Shown here: piece by piece, positions 45,621 through 59,100 of the stretch | How positions within the stretch are numbered: the first letter of the stretch is position 1 | Layout: every line of letters begins with the position of its first letter | Source: Haemonchus contortus | Taxonomy: Eukaryota; Nematoda; Chromadorea; Rhabditida; Trichostrongylidae | Length of the DNA stretch: 64,000 bases | Direction: 5' to 3' | NCBI GenBank assembly: GCA_000469685.2 | Contig: LS997562.1 | Coordinates: forward strand, 24,699,681 to 24,763,680 | The notes under the pieces: model-generated | Told to the model about the DNA's origin: nothing | The model's database searches: none | The model's input: the letters and a program-made list of their open reading frames with translations, nothing else | Translations under genes and position numbers: made by a program

Positions 45621-46850
45621 AGCTTTGGGCTCTACCTAGAATGACGTAGCCACTCTACTCTTAGTTTGGATAAATATCTGTTCGCTTTGATTTCAGCGGC
45701 CAATTTGGTCCCCGGCAATCGGACATATCGTTCAAGGGCCTAGTCAGTTTTTACTTTTTTCGCGACCGAGCCATGCAGCCATATCAGTTCGCAAGATTCT
45801 CTGCTTCCCCATGTTCCTGCTCTCTTTTCATCAAAGTCTTATCTCTTCTGAGATGGCTTCACTTATCATCAGCGTTAACAAAAGAAGTCTGGGGCTGTGT
45901 TTTCGACGATGGTTGGGTTGCAGTTCATTTCTCTGAGCAATTTCGTTACGATCTTCTTTCTTTGACTTGTTCTGTTGGAGATGAGATATGTGCCTCTTCG
46001 CAAAGACTTTTCATCAGGCAGGGGAATTTCTAACACATTTTAATCAGCTCTAATATCGGGCTCAGTAAATAATCAGATTTTCTAGGCCCCTCCAAAATCA
46101 CGTCTCTGCCCTTTTGAATAATGTTTCTTGGGCAATTTACTGAAAGGTCACCATTTAATTAGATGGGAAATAGAATTCTCGATGTCAGTCAGATTCCTTC
46201 TCTCGACGCCATGAAGTGCGCCACGCATTCGTCGTGCATTCATTATCGGAAACGTGGCAAACCCTGTTATGGTCATGCCCCATGATCTACTTTGGGTCCT
46301 GTTATTATTTTCCTTAATGAGGGTCTGGTGAAAGTACCTGTCTGAGAGGTTGCACATTTGAATTTGTCTGGGAGATCTAAGACTTCCCTTAGATTCACGA
46401 ATCAAAAGCAGGTGATGTGAGCAGTCACCTGCTCTACTTCCATTCCTCGATCTCTATTGAAGAGCGTTCATTACATCAAAAGTTGGTTTTCTAATAGTAC
46501 CAGTTTTCTGGAACGAACAAATGCTTGACTTGTTTGGGCTTCTATCGAATAGCGTGCGTGCAATAACGGCTTCTCCTGGCATTTCCTCGTTCCCTCTGTC
46601 ACCATAAATATCAGAGGGGATTAGAGAAGCTGCTAAAAAACTAGCCCATCAGATGGCTGTAGACAACATAGTAAGCCCTACTGAGAGAGCCTAGCATATG
46701 AGACCACCATGTGAGCTGACGATATTCACGACTTTGAAGTTATCCATGGACAAGTTTGCCCGTCTAACTGTCTCGGACCCATCCCATCACAAAGGCCTCC
46801 CTGTTGTTGACGTGGGAACGCTCATTAGGAACGTCCTCCACGCCTTTTCA
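45621..46850. other. Intergenic sequence upstream of the receptor gene
   Basis: No gene recognised. Candidate distal promoter territory only by position. Confidence 0.35.
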
Positions 46851-46929
46851 ATCCATGTTTTATGCTATCCTTAGCGTAGCATTGAGTCTGCAGGCGCTCT
46901 ACTTTGTTTGTCGCCACCCTTTTTTTCTG

Positions 46930-47107
46930 CACTTTACGTACTCGCCGCAACGCGACGTCGCGACGCGACAAATCGATCACCACGACGACTTGATTGCAGC
47001 CTGCGGCCGCCGCCGCCGTTCCCACTACACCTTCGCATCAAACTACAACCCAACAAGCGATTGTGTCGTTCGCCGTATTACCCGGAGACGTTCCAGCGAA
47101 TTCGGAG
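46930..47107 (+). promoter_or_regulatory. GC-rich leader of the receptor gene with candidate trans-splice acceptor
   Basis: This GC- and CpG-rich island (CAACGCGACGTCGCGACGCG at about 46949) is unlike the surrounding AT-rich DNA. TTGATTGCAG at 46990-46999 fits a nematode acceptor and could take a spliced leader. The first ATG after it in the coding frame is at 47108. The frame is open upstream from 46994 but has no ATG there. Confidence 0.4.
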
Positions 47108-50100
47108 ATGGATGTAGATTTGGGTGAGTTCAGAAAGAATCGCTTTTTTATTTTGGGATCAATTATATTAGTTATAGCGATCCAGGTTGATAAAAATCTT
47201 TTCTTATCGTGTAGTTTTCTCGTAACTTTTCAATCGTGAGGACTTTCTCGCTTAAAGTTTTTCTTTCTCTACCTTAATACTTTCTTTTTTTGTTGTTCCT
47301 ATTATTTTCAAAATATTTCTATAAGCTATTGCCAACGCTTCTGTCAATTGCGAACGTCCAACGAGTCAATTTTGAAGTCGTTAGTTTTCCTTTTTTGGCT
47401 GTTTCTGCTTCAACAGACTTTTGGTGGTATATAAGTACAGTCTTATGCGATGAGAAGTTTTGACTTGAGTCTGAAATCGACCAGAAGGAAACCGGTGGTT
47501 CCTATAACAAGTGTAGCATTTATTTTTGACTCTTACGCCGCGATGTTTTCCTCGGAATTCGTTTGAATTTCCCATATAAGGTTCTCCCCAATCATTACTT
47601 TCATAATCACGTTTGTCTCATATACCCATTATATGTCAGTTTTATGCAAAAGGGAGTGGTATTCAATGTTCACGTTTACGCTGATGATTATATAGTTGCA
47701 GCCTGTTGTTCACGATCTCGCACAGTGATAATCATCCTTAGGGAACTTAATTATTGCCTTTCTCTGAGTCTAATTACCAGCGACTTTCCCACAGCTAAGC
47801 GACCTGTTCAATCAACCAAATTCCCAAAAGGTACACATTGTTGTCGGCAAACGATAGCATCCCTTTCATTTTCCTTGTATTCCGAACCCTGTTGAAGCAA
47901 CTCTGATAATGGATTGAAGGGAAAGTGCGATCCCTTATTGATGCGCAGTGGGTGAAATACCATATTTATAATCACACTTCTATTAAACAGCTCACTTTGT
48001 TATCCTCACGTAGTATCAAACTTTATAACTAGCGTCACTTTGTCAAACTATGCACTATATTCCCTATTACTGCAACCAAAATGAAATGTAAAGCTGAGAC
48101 CCATGAAGACGAAGGATGCGCAATGGCCTCGCATCCTCAGTCTTATTATATTCCTTATTATATTATTCTTTTGTTATATCCCCGGCCACTCCCCACATTG
48201 TTTTTAGGACATCAGAATCTAGTTATTTGAGGAGTATCAAACAATGCAAAATATTATTCAGGGACCCTTTAAAGTCTATGATTTTTTTTTTCACAAAATG
48301 CGTGCTCCGATTGTTGTCTTAATCAATTTTTTTCTGTATTATGTATTTTTTGAGTTTTTCCTTTTTTATTTCTTTTTTAATCATAATAGCAAGCAGAAAT
48401 TATTTTAAAAATAAGTGCGAATTAGGGCAGCTGAGCGGCAGCTGGTCTGGTTCGCTTACGTTAAAGTTTACATATCGAACTGCACCCTTGAACAGTAAGG
48501 ATCAGAGCACTTTATTCTAATAGCTCAAACTTCGTTGGGGAGCTGCAACAAGGTCGAGTTTTTCCAACCTCAAAATCGCCTTGAGCAAAAAGAGTACAGT
48601 GAATATTCCAAAACCATTCGTACTGGTTTCCTCGTTTAGTAGATCCACTCGCTGAACCATGTGCTGTATGCGGAGACAAATCAACAGGAACACACTATGG
48701 GGTGATTTCATGTAATGGATGCAAGGTATGTTTTTTTCAGCTTTTTGTTTAATGATAATTCAAGGATTTTTTATTTTATAATTTGCGGATCTTTTATTTT
48801 TTTTCCTATTTGCTACTAACCGGTTCGATTATTATCAGTATCTTGGAGCATTTACGATGACTAGATATGCATTTTGCCTGAACTATACCATGCTCTCCAG
48901 TCAAGCTCGTCACATAGTGAAATCCCTTTTTTGTTTGCTTTTCCATTTCTTACAGCCATTTTCTCGTAACTTGTTCTCCCGATTTATCCTCCTTAAACTA
49001 TTTGTTTTTCTTCCGTTTTCCGGTTCGTTCGATTTTCATGTCTTTTCCCTCCTGTTTTATTGCTTGCAAGCTCCCATGGTCACTTGATTCATGAAATTCT
49101 ATTGATCTATTGGTTTTTTTTTGTTTTAATTGGCCCTAATAGTTCCGTCATGTGTTCCTCGGTTTGAGACAACGCAAAATTTTTTCCTTCCGAAAACCAG
49201 TTCGGTGATGTTTGTTAACGTTTCGTAGATGTTGGGCATAGGGAACAGTACACTGAGTGCCTTCTTAGATGAAAACTCGTTCTATGGACTGGGAATAAAA
49301 TAGCTGTGATTCATATGTAGATAGCCTTTGCTTGATATTTTGGGTTACGGGGAAATGACAGGAATAATAATTACATTTCGGTCATCTCTTAGTGCAACAA
49401 CGTATATCAAATGCATATGCTATACAATATATGCACATACACATATAATAAAGTATAAAGCCTTTGGCACTTAGCAGTTCAGTTTTGGGATGCGCACTCC
49501 GCGTTCATTTCCCATCCAGTATCGTAGTGACGCATATAGTATTTGTTTCTACGGTTCTAGAAAATATGCCCTGCCCACTCTCGAGAACGGTTCCCTGTCC
49601 CCTAACCGTTTTCAATCTGCTTCGAAAAAACTGTCTACTTGAGTTTTTCTCAGTTGCAATATGCGTATTTCTAGGGATTGCCCCTTTGAAGGTAGTTCTT
49701 TTTTGTTACGGTTGTAGGTGGTGTAGTACCAAGTGACGCACTTCACACACGCATGGTCAAGGGTTCGAATCCAGGATCGATATCCCCTAATCCAACCAAG
49801 TCTTTCATCCCTCCGCAGTCGGATAATCGGTAACAGAATCGTCTGGGGGATAAAAACACTGAATTGTACATCGGCTGGCCACCGCGTCATTGTATAGGCC
49901 ACATACGCACTCATACGCCACTGCGATTCTGAATGGAAGTCAAGTGCGTGGGCGCATCCCTCAGAAGTGATCGATTAACGCCAAAAGACTTTATCTGGGA
50001 ACAATTGTCACGCATGCCCTGTCCCTTATGTGCGGAATCCAGCCCTGCCACCTACCACAAGTGTTGCATACACATACACATATGCCCAAAAAGATGTTAG

Positions 50101-53100
50101 GCGTGGCAAACAATCATCAGGCTAAGAAAAAAACCTGAAACTGCGCCCTTTGACCTGAAACACAGACTATCGGAAGAAACGCTTCGTTCAGAATACAGTT
50201 GGCCCAGAATCCGCTAGCGTCGCAGCTTAATTGCCGTGCTCTGGTCTGCGTTTCCTAATTAGACCACGTAACTAACGTCGATCACTTCCTGGCTATCTCA
50301 AGAGCTCCCCTTCCAGAACATGGAAAAGGTGTTTGGATGATCAGTCGGTACACTTTAGTGCGGTAGAAGGCGTTCCTGTTGGACATGGTGCAAGTACTCG
50401 CAGTGCAGCAATGACTTAGAACAATCCCGAAGTGGGCAGTGACTCACAGCGCGGGTTGAATAATTGCAGCTTTAAGTAATCCTGATTTGCGTTTAATTCC
50501 GATTCTCCTACTGGGTAATAGCCTTGAGAACCTGGTGTAGTTACCATAAGCCTAACAGGCTTGAATGAGAAAAATTCAGGGAAAAGTACTTTACTTTTCA
50601 ACTAGCTTAATAATTGTGAGGAAAAAATGATAGAGCAATGTCGGAAGTAGAACGAGGATTCTCTTTAGTAATGCATACACAGCTTGTTTTGATTCATGAC
50701 CTTGCAACTCTCACCTGACTGGACTCTCCGGAAGTTTTTCATGCCTTCATGCAGAGCTGGACTTTATGGCCACCATAATGAAGATGAAGAGCTCTAATGC
50801 TTATGTTTTGAGAAGTCTATGACCTGAAGATGGCGCTTTAGAAGAAGCCGCCTTTCTCGGCTGTTCTCGGTTGATGTCAAGAGTTCCTTTATAATATCAT
50901 TGTATGCATATTCATCCAAGCAGAAAGGCAAAGGATAGAGAGTTTCGTTTGGGTTTCTGCAGAATTGTATAGGTCAAGCGCTGTTCTCTTGCCCACTCAT
51001 ATTGAGAAACTGTAAACTACAGCTAAGAACGTTTATAGTTCGCACATCCATCAATCGAGATGTACGTTCAATGAGTCGTTAAGGCGTGTTCGACCAAGCG
51101 GCGTGGGGACGTCATTTGTGATGCATTTTAGTCTTCTTAGCCGTCTGGCGCTGCTTTTCGCTCCGTTCCATACCTGTGACCATAGCGGTTAGAATACAGT
51201 CGCTTTCTGGCCATTTTCCCATAGTTATTTTTTTTAAGGAGGATCATCGGTGAAAAGATAGCGGCGTGTCTAGAACAACTTCTTTTGAGAAATTTCGGCT
51301 GACATTGAACCGGACAATAGCGAAAACTGCTGTACATATCAGTCTACGGACGTGCACACCTCTAGGGCTATGCCTAGAATGAGTAGGACCCTTCAATATG
51401 AAATGTCTTGAAGTACCATTTTTATTAACCATTGCGATAGGGGTTTCCACTGTTCCTGATCCCTTCCTACGTCCTTCTTCAGCCTGCTGTGCTGGTTGCA
51501 TACAAAGTGTACTAGGCATAACCATTGATCCTTCAGTAATTCAAAGCTTCGAAGTATGGTGCCCCGTTCGAGCTACTGTTTAGTGTTTCCATTACGGCGA
51601 AGCATTAATCTAGAAATGGAATAGGGAGTCGCATAAGTTAAGGCTCCCTAGCGATAATATGGTCAAGCCTCGTAAATATCATCTACATGCAATCGCGAAG
51701 GCGAAATTCTTACATACTGCTTTCCACAGTCTGGAACACTAATTTGGAATGGAATACAAACACGCGTGCATGCGTATTCACCCTTTACATCCTTCATCAT
51801 TTCATTTAACGAATTTACGATGCGATTTTTCGAGCCATTGCAAACCGTCGCTGCTATGAATAACCCTTTTTTTTCTGCGGGCGCATGTGGTACGCATACA
51901 TTTATTAGCTCTGACAGGCCCAGTTGCTCAAACATTCATGTGGGTAGTAAAAACAGTGGTACTCGATAGACTCATAAATGCACGTGAACATCTCACTGCA
52001 GAATTGATTTCTCTTTTGGTAAATATCTGTTCTTTTTCTGCACGAGCTTAAGTTTTAGACGGAATAATAAAATGAATTTGTTGGCAAAATACTACAAATA
52101 ATTTCGTTGAAATGAAATATTAGGTTGATGCATAATTATTGCGGATTTTTTCGCGGCTTTTTCTCCCTATAAAATTTGAACATTGTGTTCGCGTTTTTTC
52201 TAGAAATGATCTACTTGATTTCCTCTACAAAAATTTACCTAGAAAACCATCTGCATATCCGCGCAATTATGCTCTACTTTTTCGAGAAAGATTGGAAGTT
52301 GGCACAGTCATTCCGCGATCACCAGTAAGTTTTCGGCGATGGAACAATCAGTCAGAGCCAACCAAGGAATGGGATCTGCTCCTAAATCTGCCATAGTCAC
52401 CAGCAGAAACTGCTATGGATTATCTCGTCAACCGTTCATCGAAAAAAATGGCTAGAGAATAGAAGTAAGGATCAAAACTTTTTCGCTTTTGGGATCCGAC
52501 TAACTAATCTATGGGAAGCAGTGCTTGACGTAGATGATGAACAAGTTCCGGAGTTATTATTTGAATATGTCTTTGCTTAGTATTTCTATAGTTTCTTTTA
52601 AGTAAAATTTGCAGGAAAAAATCCGCAATAATTGTTGCATCAACCTAATATATAGAGGCAGGTAAAATGCAGTAGAAATAGGAAATTCAAAGTAATCGTG
52701 TTCGACCGCCAGGAAATCATGTATACTTTCACTAGATCACCTAATGAACGATCGTTGACAAGTTACTGAGATCGCGGAATGACTGTGCCACCTTCCAATC
52801 TTTCTCGAAGTGGTAAAGCCTAATTTTGCGAATGTGCGGATGGTTTTTTGAGTATATTCTTGTAGAGCAAATCAAGTAGATCATTTCTAGAAGAAACCCG
52901 AACTCAATATTCGAGTTCTATCAGGAGAAAAAAGAGCCGCGAAAAAATCCGCAATAATTATGCATCAACCTAATATCTATCACACACCAGCCACTAGTGA
53001 TGCACGTGGGTGGGTGCTGATCACACGGATGTTGTCAAAATGTTTTGAATCCCGGTTTGTTTTGGGTTTCAAACATGGTCCAGGGTGAAGCTGTTCAAAC

Positions 53101-56100
53101 GTGAATGCGTGCCCGAGAGGGTGGTTCTCAATCACCTTCTAGTCTTTCAGATTCCGGGAAAGGTGTTACGGTGCAAGCCTAAGTGGTCTTATCACTTAGG
53201 TTGTGGTTTTACGAGCAGATTTTCTCAATTTTTTGCAACAAGTCTTTCGGAACTTCATGCACGATAAAAAGTGGGAGCTGTGCTATCTGTTGTCACCGAA
53301 CACATATTTTCGGCCTGTGTTATTTTAGTGACACTTTCGTTGTCCGTTGACTCTTCGCTTTAAATGTGCGTACCTTTCTTCCACTTCACAACTTCAAATC
53401 GATCGTGTTATTTTTGGACTTCTCTCTCATTCGAGTTAATCAGTAATCCTTCCTTTGTTTCCACTGAACATGTCTTTATCTCTTTCTCATCAAATCATTC
53501 AATAATTTCTTTCCTTGTTTCTGTGTAAATGCTCACTTTTTTCTTTTATCCTTCGTTTTCATTTTTATTTACTCCTATCAGTTGTTCTTTCTCTTTCTTC
53601 CTGAGATATTGTTCCTTTCTTATTCACATCATGACAGATTTTCTCTTTTTCTTTTCCGACCTTTTTCGTCGTTGGTTAATTGGTGGTTAATTTGCGCTTT
53701 GTCCATGAGTTGATCCGTGGTAGGTGGTAGCTGAGGGACACAGTAGATTGCAGGTTGCAAGCGTAGATCTGATTTGTCGTTTGCTGAAGGCCAATATTAG
53801 AACTATCATTATTGTGAATCAACACCCCCTTTAGTGTATGGGCGCGACATCCCATCTCCATACCAGGCAGAGCCCCGAAGTTGAGGTAATCTCTGTAGTA
53901 GTGAACGAGGATTCTGGTAAAGAGGGCTCAAAGGTGACGTGAGGCAGTCTAAAATTGGGCCGAGCAAGAGGTATAGGCCTCGATTAATCGTCATGAACAT
54001 TCAAGTAATATCGGATGAAGGCTGTGGAACATGGGTAAAATATCGATCAATATCGATCCCTGTTTTGGCTTTTCAGTAGACAATTTTATAAATTTCCTCT
54101 TTGATATGTACTTATTAATAGAAGGAAGAGAAATGATTCTAGTACTCAGCCGTAGTGAAATTAAGACCCGCAGCTCATCTATGGATTAAATTTGCAAATC
54201 GGACAATTCTGAATTTGATTTTTCTAACAGCCTTGTCGAATTGTTGTTAGATTCGAGATGTTTGCAGGGATTTTTCCGTCGCACAGTGTTGCGTGATCAG
54301 AAGTTTACGTGCAGATTCAAGCACCAATGTGTCGTGGACAAAAGCATGCGATGTGCCTGTCGATGTTGCCGATTCAATAAGTGTGTACGAGTTGGAATGA
54401 AGAGAGAAGGTATGCAAGGGAACTCATGTAGATGCCTCTTTGATCAACAGCTGTTATAGTACGTCTCAGCTCGCTTACCAGTAGTCAAAGAAAACATGAA
54501 GCAAATATATAATAATGCCCAGGCCAACTTTAACGGACAGACACATAAGGCAGCTACATTACGCGCTGTATGTGGCTTATTGAATGACATTAGTCGCGGC
54601 AGCTTTTGTGAAGACGTTATTTCCTGTGTCTACAACTGGCTCTAAAATATCTGGTGTAGACCGAAGATCAACAAGAGAGAGTGACGTCAACCACCATTAT
54701 CTGATCGTAAGCGTCCAGTTTTATGAACGTTGACCAATCCAGCCCGAAACCACAATCCCCGCTATTTTCATCCAGTGCTCAAAGGTCCAACTGTTCCTAG
54801 GATGTTGTCTCAGGTCCACGCCATACCAAACTTTTCTTCAACTTCCTTTGAAGTCTTAATGAGTAAAGAGTCGAAAGCCCCAGCCCATTGAGCAAAAGGA
54901 GAATTTGTTACTGAGTTCAGGACTTAATTGTTTTTTCCTTCACAGAATGACCGTTTCGTTAGTGCACCCTAAAACTCAGTAGTGCGTCTTGTTGCGTGTG
55001 GTGCGGGAAAGTTTTTATTTCTGCCGGAAGCAAAAATTTAACGAATTCGAATTCCACTGTATGAAATGGCCAGTTAAAATAGAGCCAACTGCAAAAGATT
55101 TAGAACTTGCAGTTTCTCGCCTGATCGCGATCGCTCGTATCGGAACTAGCTATCATTTACTACGTGAAGGGCCAAGGGAGCACATCAGAGAGTAGGGAGT
55201 AAAATGGCCACAACGTCGTACGATCTCGATTACTGGAGGGACGTGATGACTTTTGCTAAAGAAAAAGACGAATAAGATAGACTTGAGACATTAAGACACA
55301 AGGAGACACAAGGAGACATTTTGATATTGGTTGACTGTCAGATCAGCAGTTGGTCCAGTCTCTGACCAGCTAACTGGACCAGACTATTCCTCCGAAGGAA
55401 TTCACGCGCACCCCTTCTGCTGCTTGCAGTGTTGACAGCCAAACCGAAGAATTCGATTTCAAACTCTATCCTACAAGTTCATAGTAGTCAAAAGCCCAAA
55501 GAAGTGGCATACTAGTTGTTAGAGAGGCTGGACATATGCTGCTGCACCACAGGGGCTCATTGTTCCAGATTGTCCCACTCTTTTGGAACCGTCTCTAATG
55601 TTATACGTTTCAGCCATACAGTTCGAAAGAGATCCAACAGGCAGTAGCCCAACAAAACGCTCAAGAGGAAGCCCTGCGCCGGGTCCTGAACAACCTGTCG
55701 AAGTCCAGTCTTCAGTTATAACGGCGCTCATGGATATGGAACATCGGGTGAATCAGGTGAGGTTAGAGATTGGACCGAAGTTCCTCTGTAATACGTTCTA
55801 ACTCTAGTCTGGCGCTTTTTGCGTTCACTTCATTCGGTTTCTTTCCAAGCCTTTCGGACCTCCACTTCATTCCACCTAGTTCATTAAAGATCAAAGATGT
55901 TTCGAAGAATATTTTCATCCTCAGACTTAAAATCAAATGAGGGTTTTGTTCCCCTCATCTGCCTTTGGGTCTTATTAATTGGAACGCTCTGCCTGTTATG
56001 GAGTTTTGCAATTCTTTCTTCTTTGACTACCAGCGTAAGAAAGGGCTGCTAGCAGTAAAGGTAGTCTCCCGGACTGTAACATGCGCCAGATTCTGCGGCC

Positions 56101-59100
56101 GATTGCTTTCCTGTAGTGAACAGTTAAGATTTTGCTGCAATTCTCATATGTCTCAAAATATCTCATTCTTGGCTTGGTAGTGTTCTGCGTTGAAGTAGCG
56201 CTGTCATTAAGGATAGAGCTCGTTTCCACAAGTAGTCATTGGCCGCTTATATCAATGTACTACATTTATTTGTCATTTAGGAAATGTGTGCACGTTATCG
56301 CAACACAGTGATCCAACCAGCAAACACTACGAGTATTGGCGGTGAACCATCGACTTCAGCTTTCTCACAACCGAATAAGCCATGCACTGCTGAGGTCAGT
56401 AACAATATGCCCGTACCATTTGTGGACTTTTTTGTTCCTTCCTAGTAATGCGCTCAAAATTTGCAAGTGCCGCTCTTAGCCAGGAAGCTCGGTGTTGTAC
56501 TATGTAACAAGAAGCATTTTAGCTTGTTGAATCTCCTTACTGTCTTGTAATGTGAATGCTCATCAAAAGATGAATTATCGGGAGCAGAATGATCTGGCTT
56601 CAATCTGCCTTTCCTCGGTGAATCCGCCCTATCGTAATCTGCCGTCGGAGGTCCGACTGACCTAATCATGTAGTTCCTTAGCATTTCCTTGCTGCAGCGT
56701 CTCAAATTAATCCCTTCCCATCTACTGTTCGTACGATATGGAATCTTATGATGTTGACAGCCTTATACACAAAAGTCAGGGGCGAGTCTACCGTGGAAGC
56801 CGAAATCGAGGTCTTTAACCAGCGTTACAGCCATATCAACATTGAAGTTCGGCCTATATCATGAGTGGTTACACTTTTTATGCAGCGCAGGTCCTGTGTA
56901 ACGTGGCTGATCGGCTTGTAGGGTCTTAGATGGTGGGTGCAAGCATGGTAGTGTGTGATTGAGTTTAATACTACAATGATGCCTAACATTTCATTCATTA
57001 GTCTTCATAGCGCGATACACAGAGAGGAAATGCAGTGTGCCGGATAACAGCGGAAGGTATGGGTATAGTTTTGAAGGAGGTCCAAGAGCGACAGTACCGG
57101 GTTCCCTGGTGAGAACCTCTCCTCTGGCGTTTCTCGCCTCGACTCTTGTACCGTTCCGCCTCCTTCTATATTCGGCAGAAGTTACTGGATCAAAACCGTG
57201 AACCTCCATTGTGTTATTGATTTCTAATACTACTAAAGTCTTACAGTAGTCTATCGCCGCAACAATACAAAGATATGTAAGGATCACTCAACATGCAATC
57301 GGGGCATATCGAGATCACACAATAACCAAGAACAGAAAGCAAACCCTCTGTGGTACATTTGAAAAAATTGTCTTTTTTTTCAAATGTTCAAGTGTGACTG
57401 CAGGACAATATGCTTGCTACGAAGTCGAACAGAAAGCCCTGGCATAAAAGACATCGTTGTTTATTGTGCTAGGCTCATCTATTTTAGACAAAGCGAGTCC
57501 TTGTTTGAGTCATATTTCGTGCTGCTGTGAAGGACTGTGCTGGGGAATGAGCGAAAAGAGTCGTGAAAATGGCCTGCGAGATAGTCCGCTTAAATGGCTT
57601 CTGTGATTCTTCGGCTGCCAGTAGAGCTTTTTTTGATGGCATGATTAGTAGATATAGAGCTACCTTGATTAAAGGGAGTGTTCCCTTGCACTGCATTACA
57701 TCTTTGATAAGGTCACAATCTCGATAAAAGTGTCTAAGTATGAGTCTAGAGAATCCTGTCGCCATTATAGATGTGCCGCGTACCAGGGCGTAAAGGGGGT
57801 GGGGATGGCTTCTGGTCATGATCCTTGTCACCCGCATAAATCGGTTTGTGCCTGAGTGGTGCTTCTGATACTTCCTGCCAATTACTTGATTTTAAGCTTC
57901 ATATAAAATTTGGAAATCGTAATGTTACGGCAGTTTCCTTGATACTTCCACAGAATTGTTTAAATTCGTAGTTTTCCAAAATTTAGTGCGTGCGGGCTAC
58001 AACCTCGATCTCGTTCTGCTCTTGCATAAATCCTGCGCTGCGCATGGTAACCCAGAACAGTGACAGGAAGACTGAACTACTTCCTGAGTGACCTGCTCCT
58101 CGAAGTTGTGCTCCGTAATAGATTCTGATTCGATCAAAAATGCTGACTTCACCTAATGCTGCTCAGTGGAGTCTCTGATTATATCACATGATATCGCTAG
58201 GGGTTGTTCCTTACTGACGAATGGCCGTATACATTCTAAGGGAACTTATGATTACGGTCGCAAAAAGACGAAAAGCATAAATGAGCAGTCTTGTCGCCGA
58301 ACTCAAGCAGTTTACCTCTTGTGCACCTGCACATCTGCTTATGACGAGAACATTCGATTGCTAAATAGGCGAGACTGATGTCCTGCTTAACTGTTTTTCA
58401 AAATTTTTGCCTCTTGAATCATGTTTAGGGTTCGGTTTGTAGAATCGTTCTCACTTCTGACGACAACGATTTCGCAGTTGAGAACAATTGCCTTAACTTA
58501 GATAAGCCAGTTTGGAATACGTATATTTTATTCTTGAGCATATTTGCAGTGTAGTGGAAGTGTACAAATGCTTTGTATCGACGAATCTATTTACCCTTTT
58601 ATTGGTCCGACTTGTCGCAGGCAAGGTTGTCGCTAGTATCTTGAGTGATGCTTGATCTCGTGATTGAATTCTGATTGGATTGAGATCTTCGCACCGAAAA
58701 TTGGTACATGAGTTCACCATTTGCAAGCTTCTGCTTCTCAACCGCAAAAATGTGGTAGGAACAAGAACCGCAATGAATTTCTTCGAGCTGAAATGAGCAG
58801 AAGTTCTAAAGGGTCGAGCAATCTTATCCACAAATAGAAGCTCTCCTGCTCAGGTAGAGAGACGATGAAGATTTTTTGGACGTCCTGCGAAGCATGAGAA
58901 GGTTAAAACAACTACAAGAACTTGTTCGCATATGTAATGATATGTGACAAATTTTGAGGATTTGTGTCGCCCTATGTATGCAAGCAAATGTATACTCCTT
59001 TTTTGGGACACATGACGAAGTGGTATGTGGGAAGCATAGAGGGTACACGAGTGTTACAAACTTCACAGATAATGAATTGGTCGAAAGAGCGAAAAAGTTC

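Larger units (their letters stand above)
48726..54267. other. Receptor intron 2 (5.5 kb), splits the two zinc fingers
   Basis: Contains SINE copy 3, a - strand hypothetical frame and the palindromic mariner pair, each listed separately. The rest is AT- and T-rich with nothing recognised. Confidence 0.7.

Noticed and set aside
57484..57837. 117-codon - strand frame in receptor intron 5
   Set aside because: No recognisable homology, no splice support, and length within chance expectation for 64 kb.
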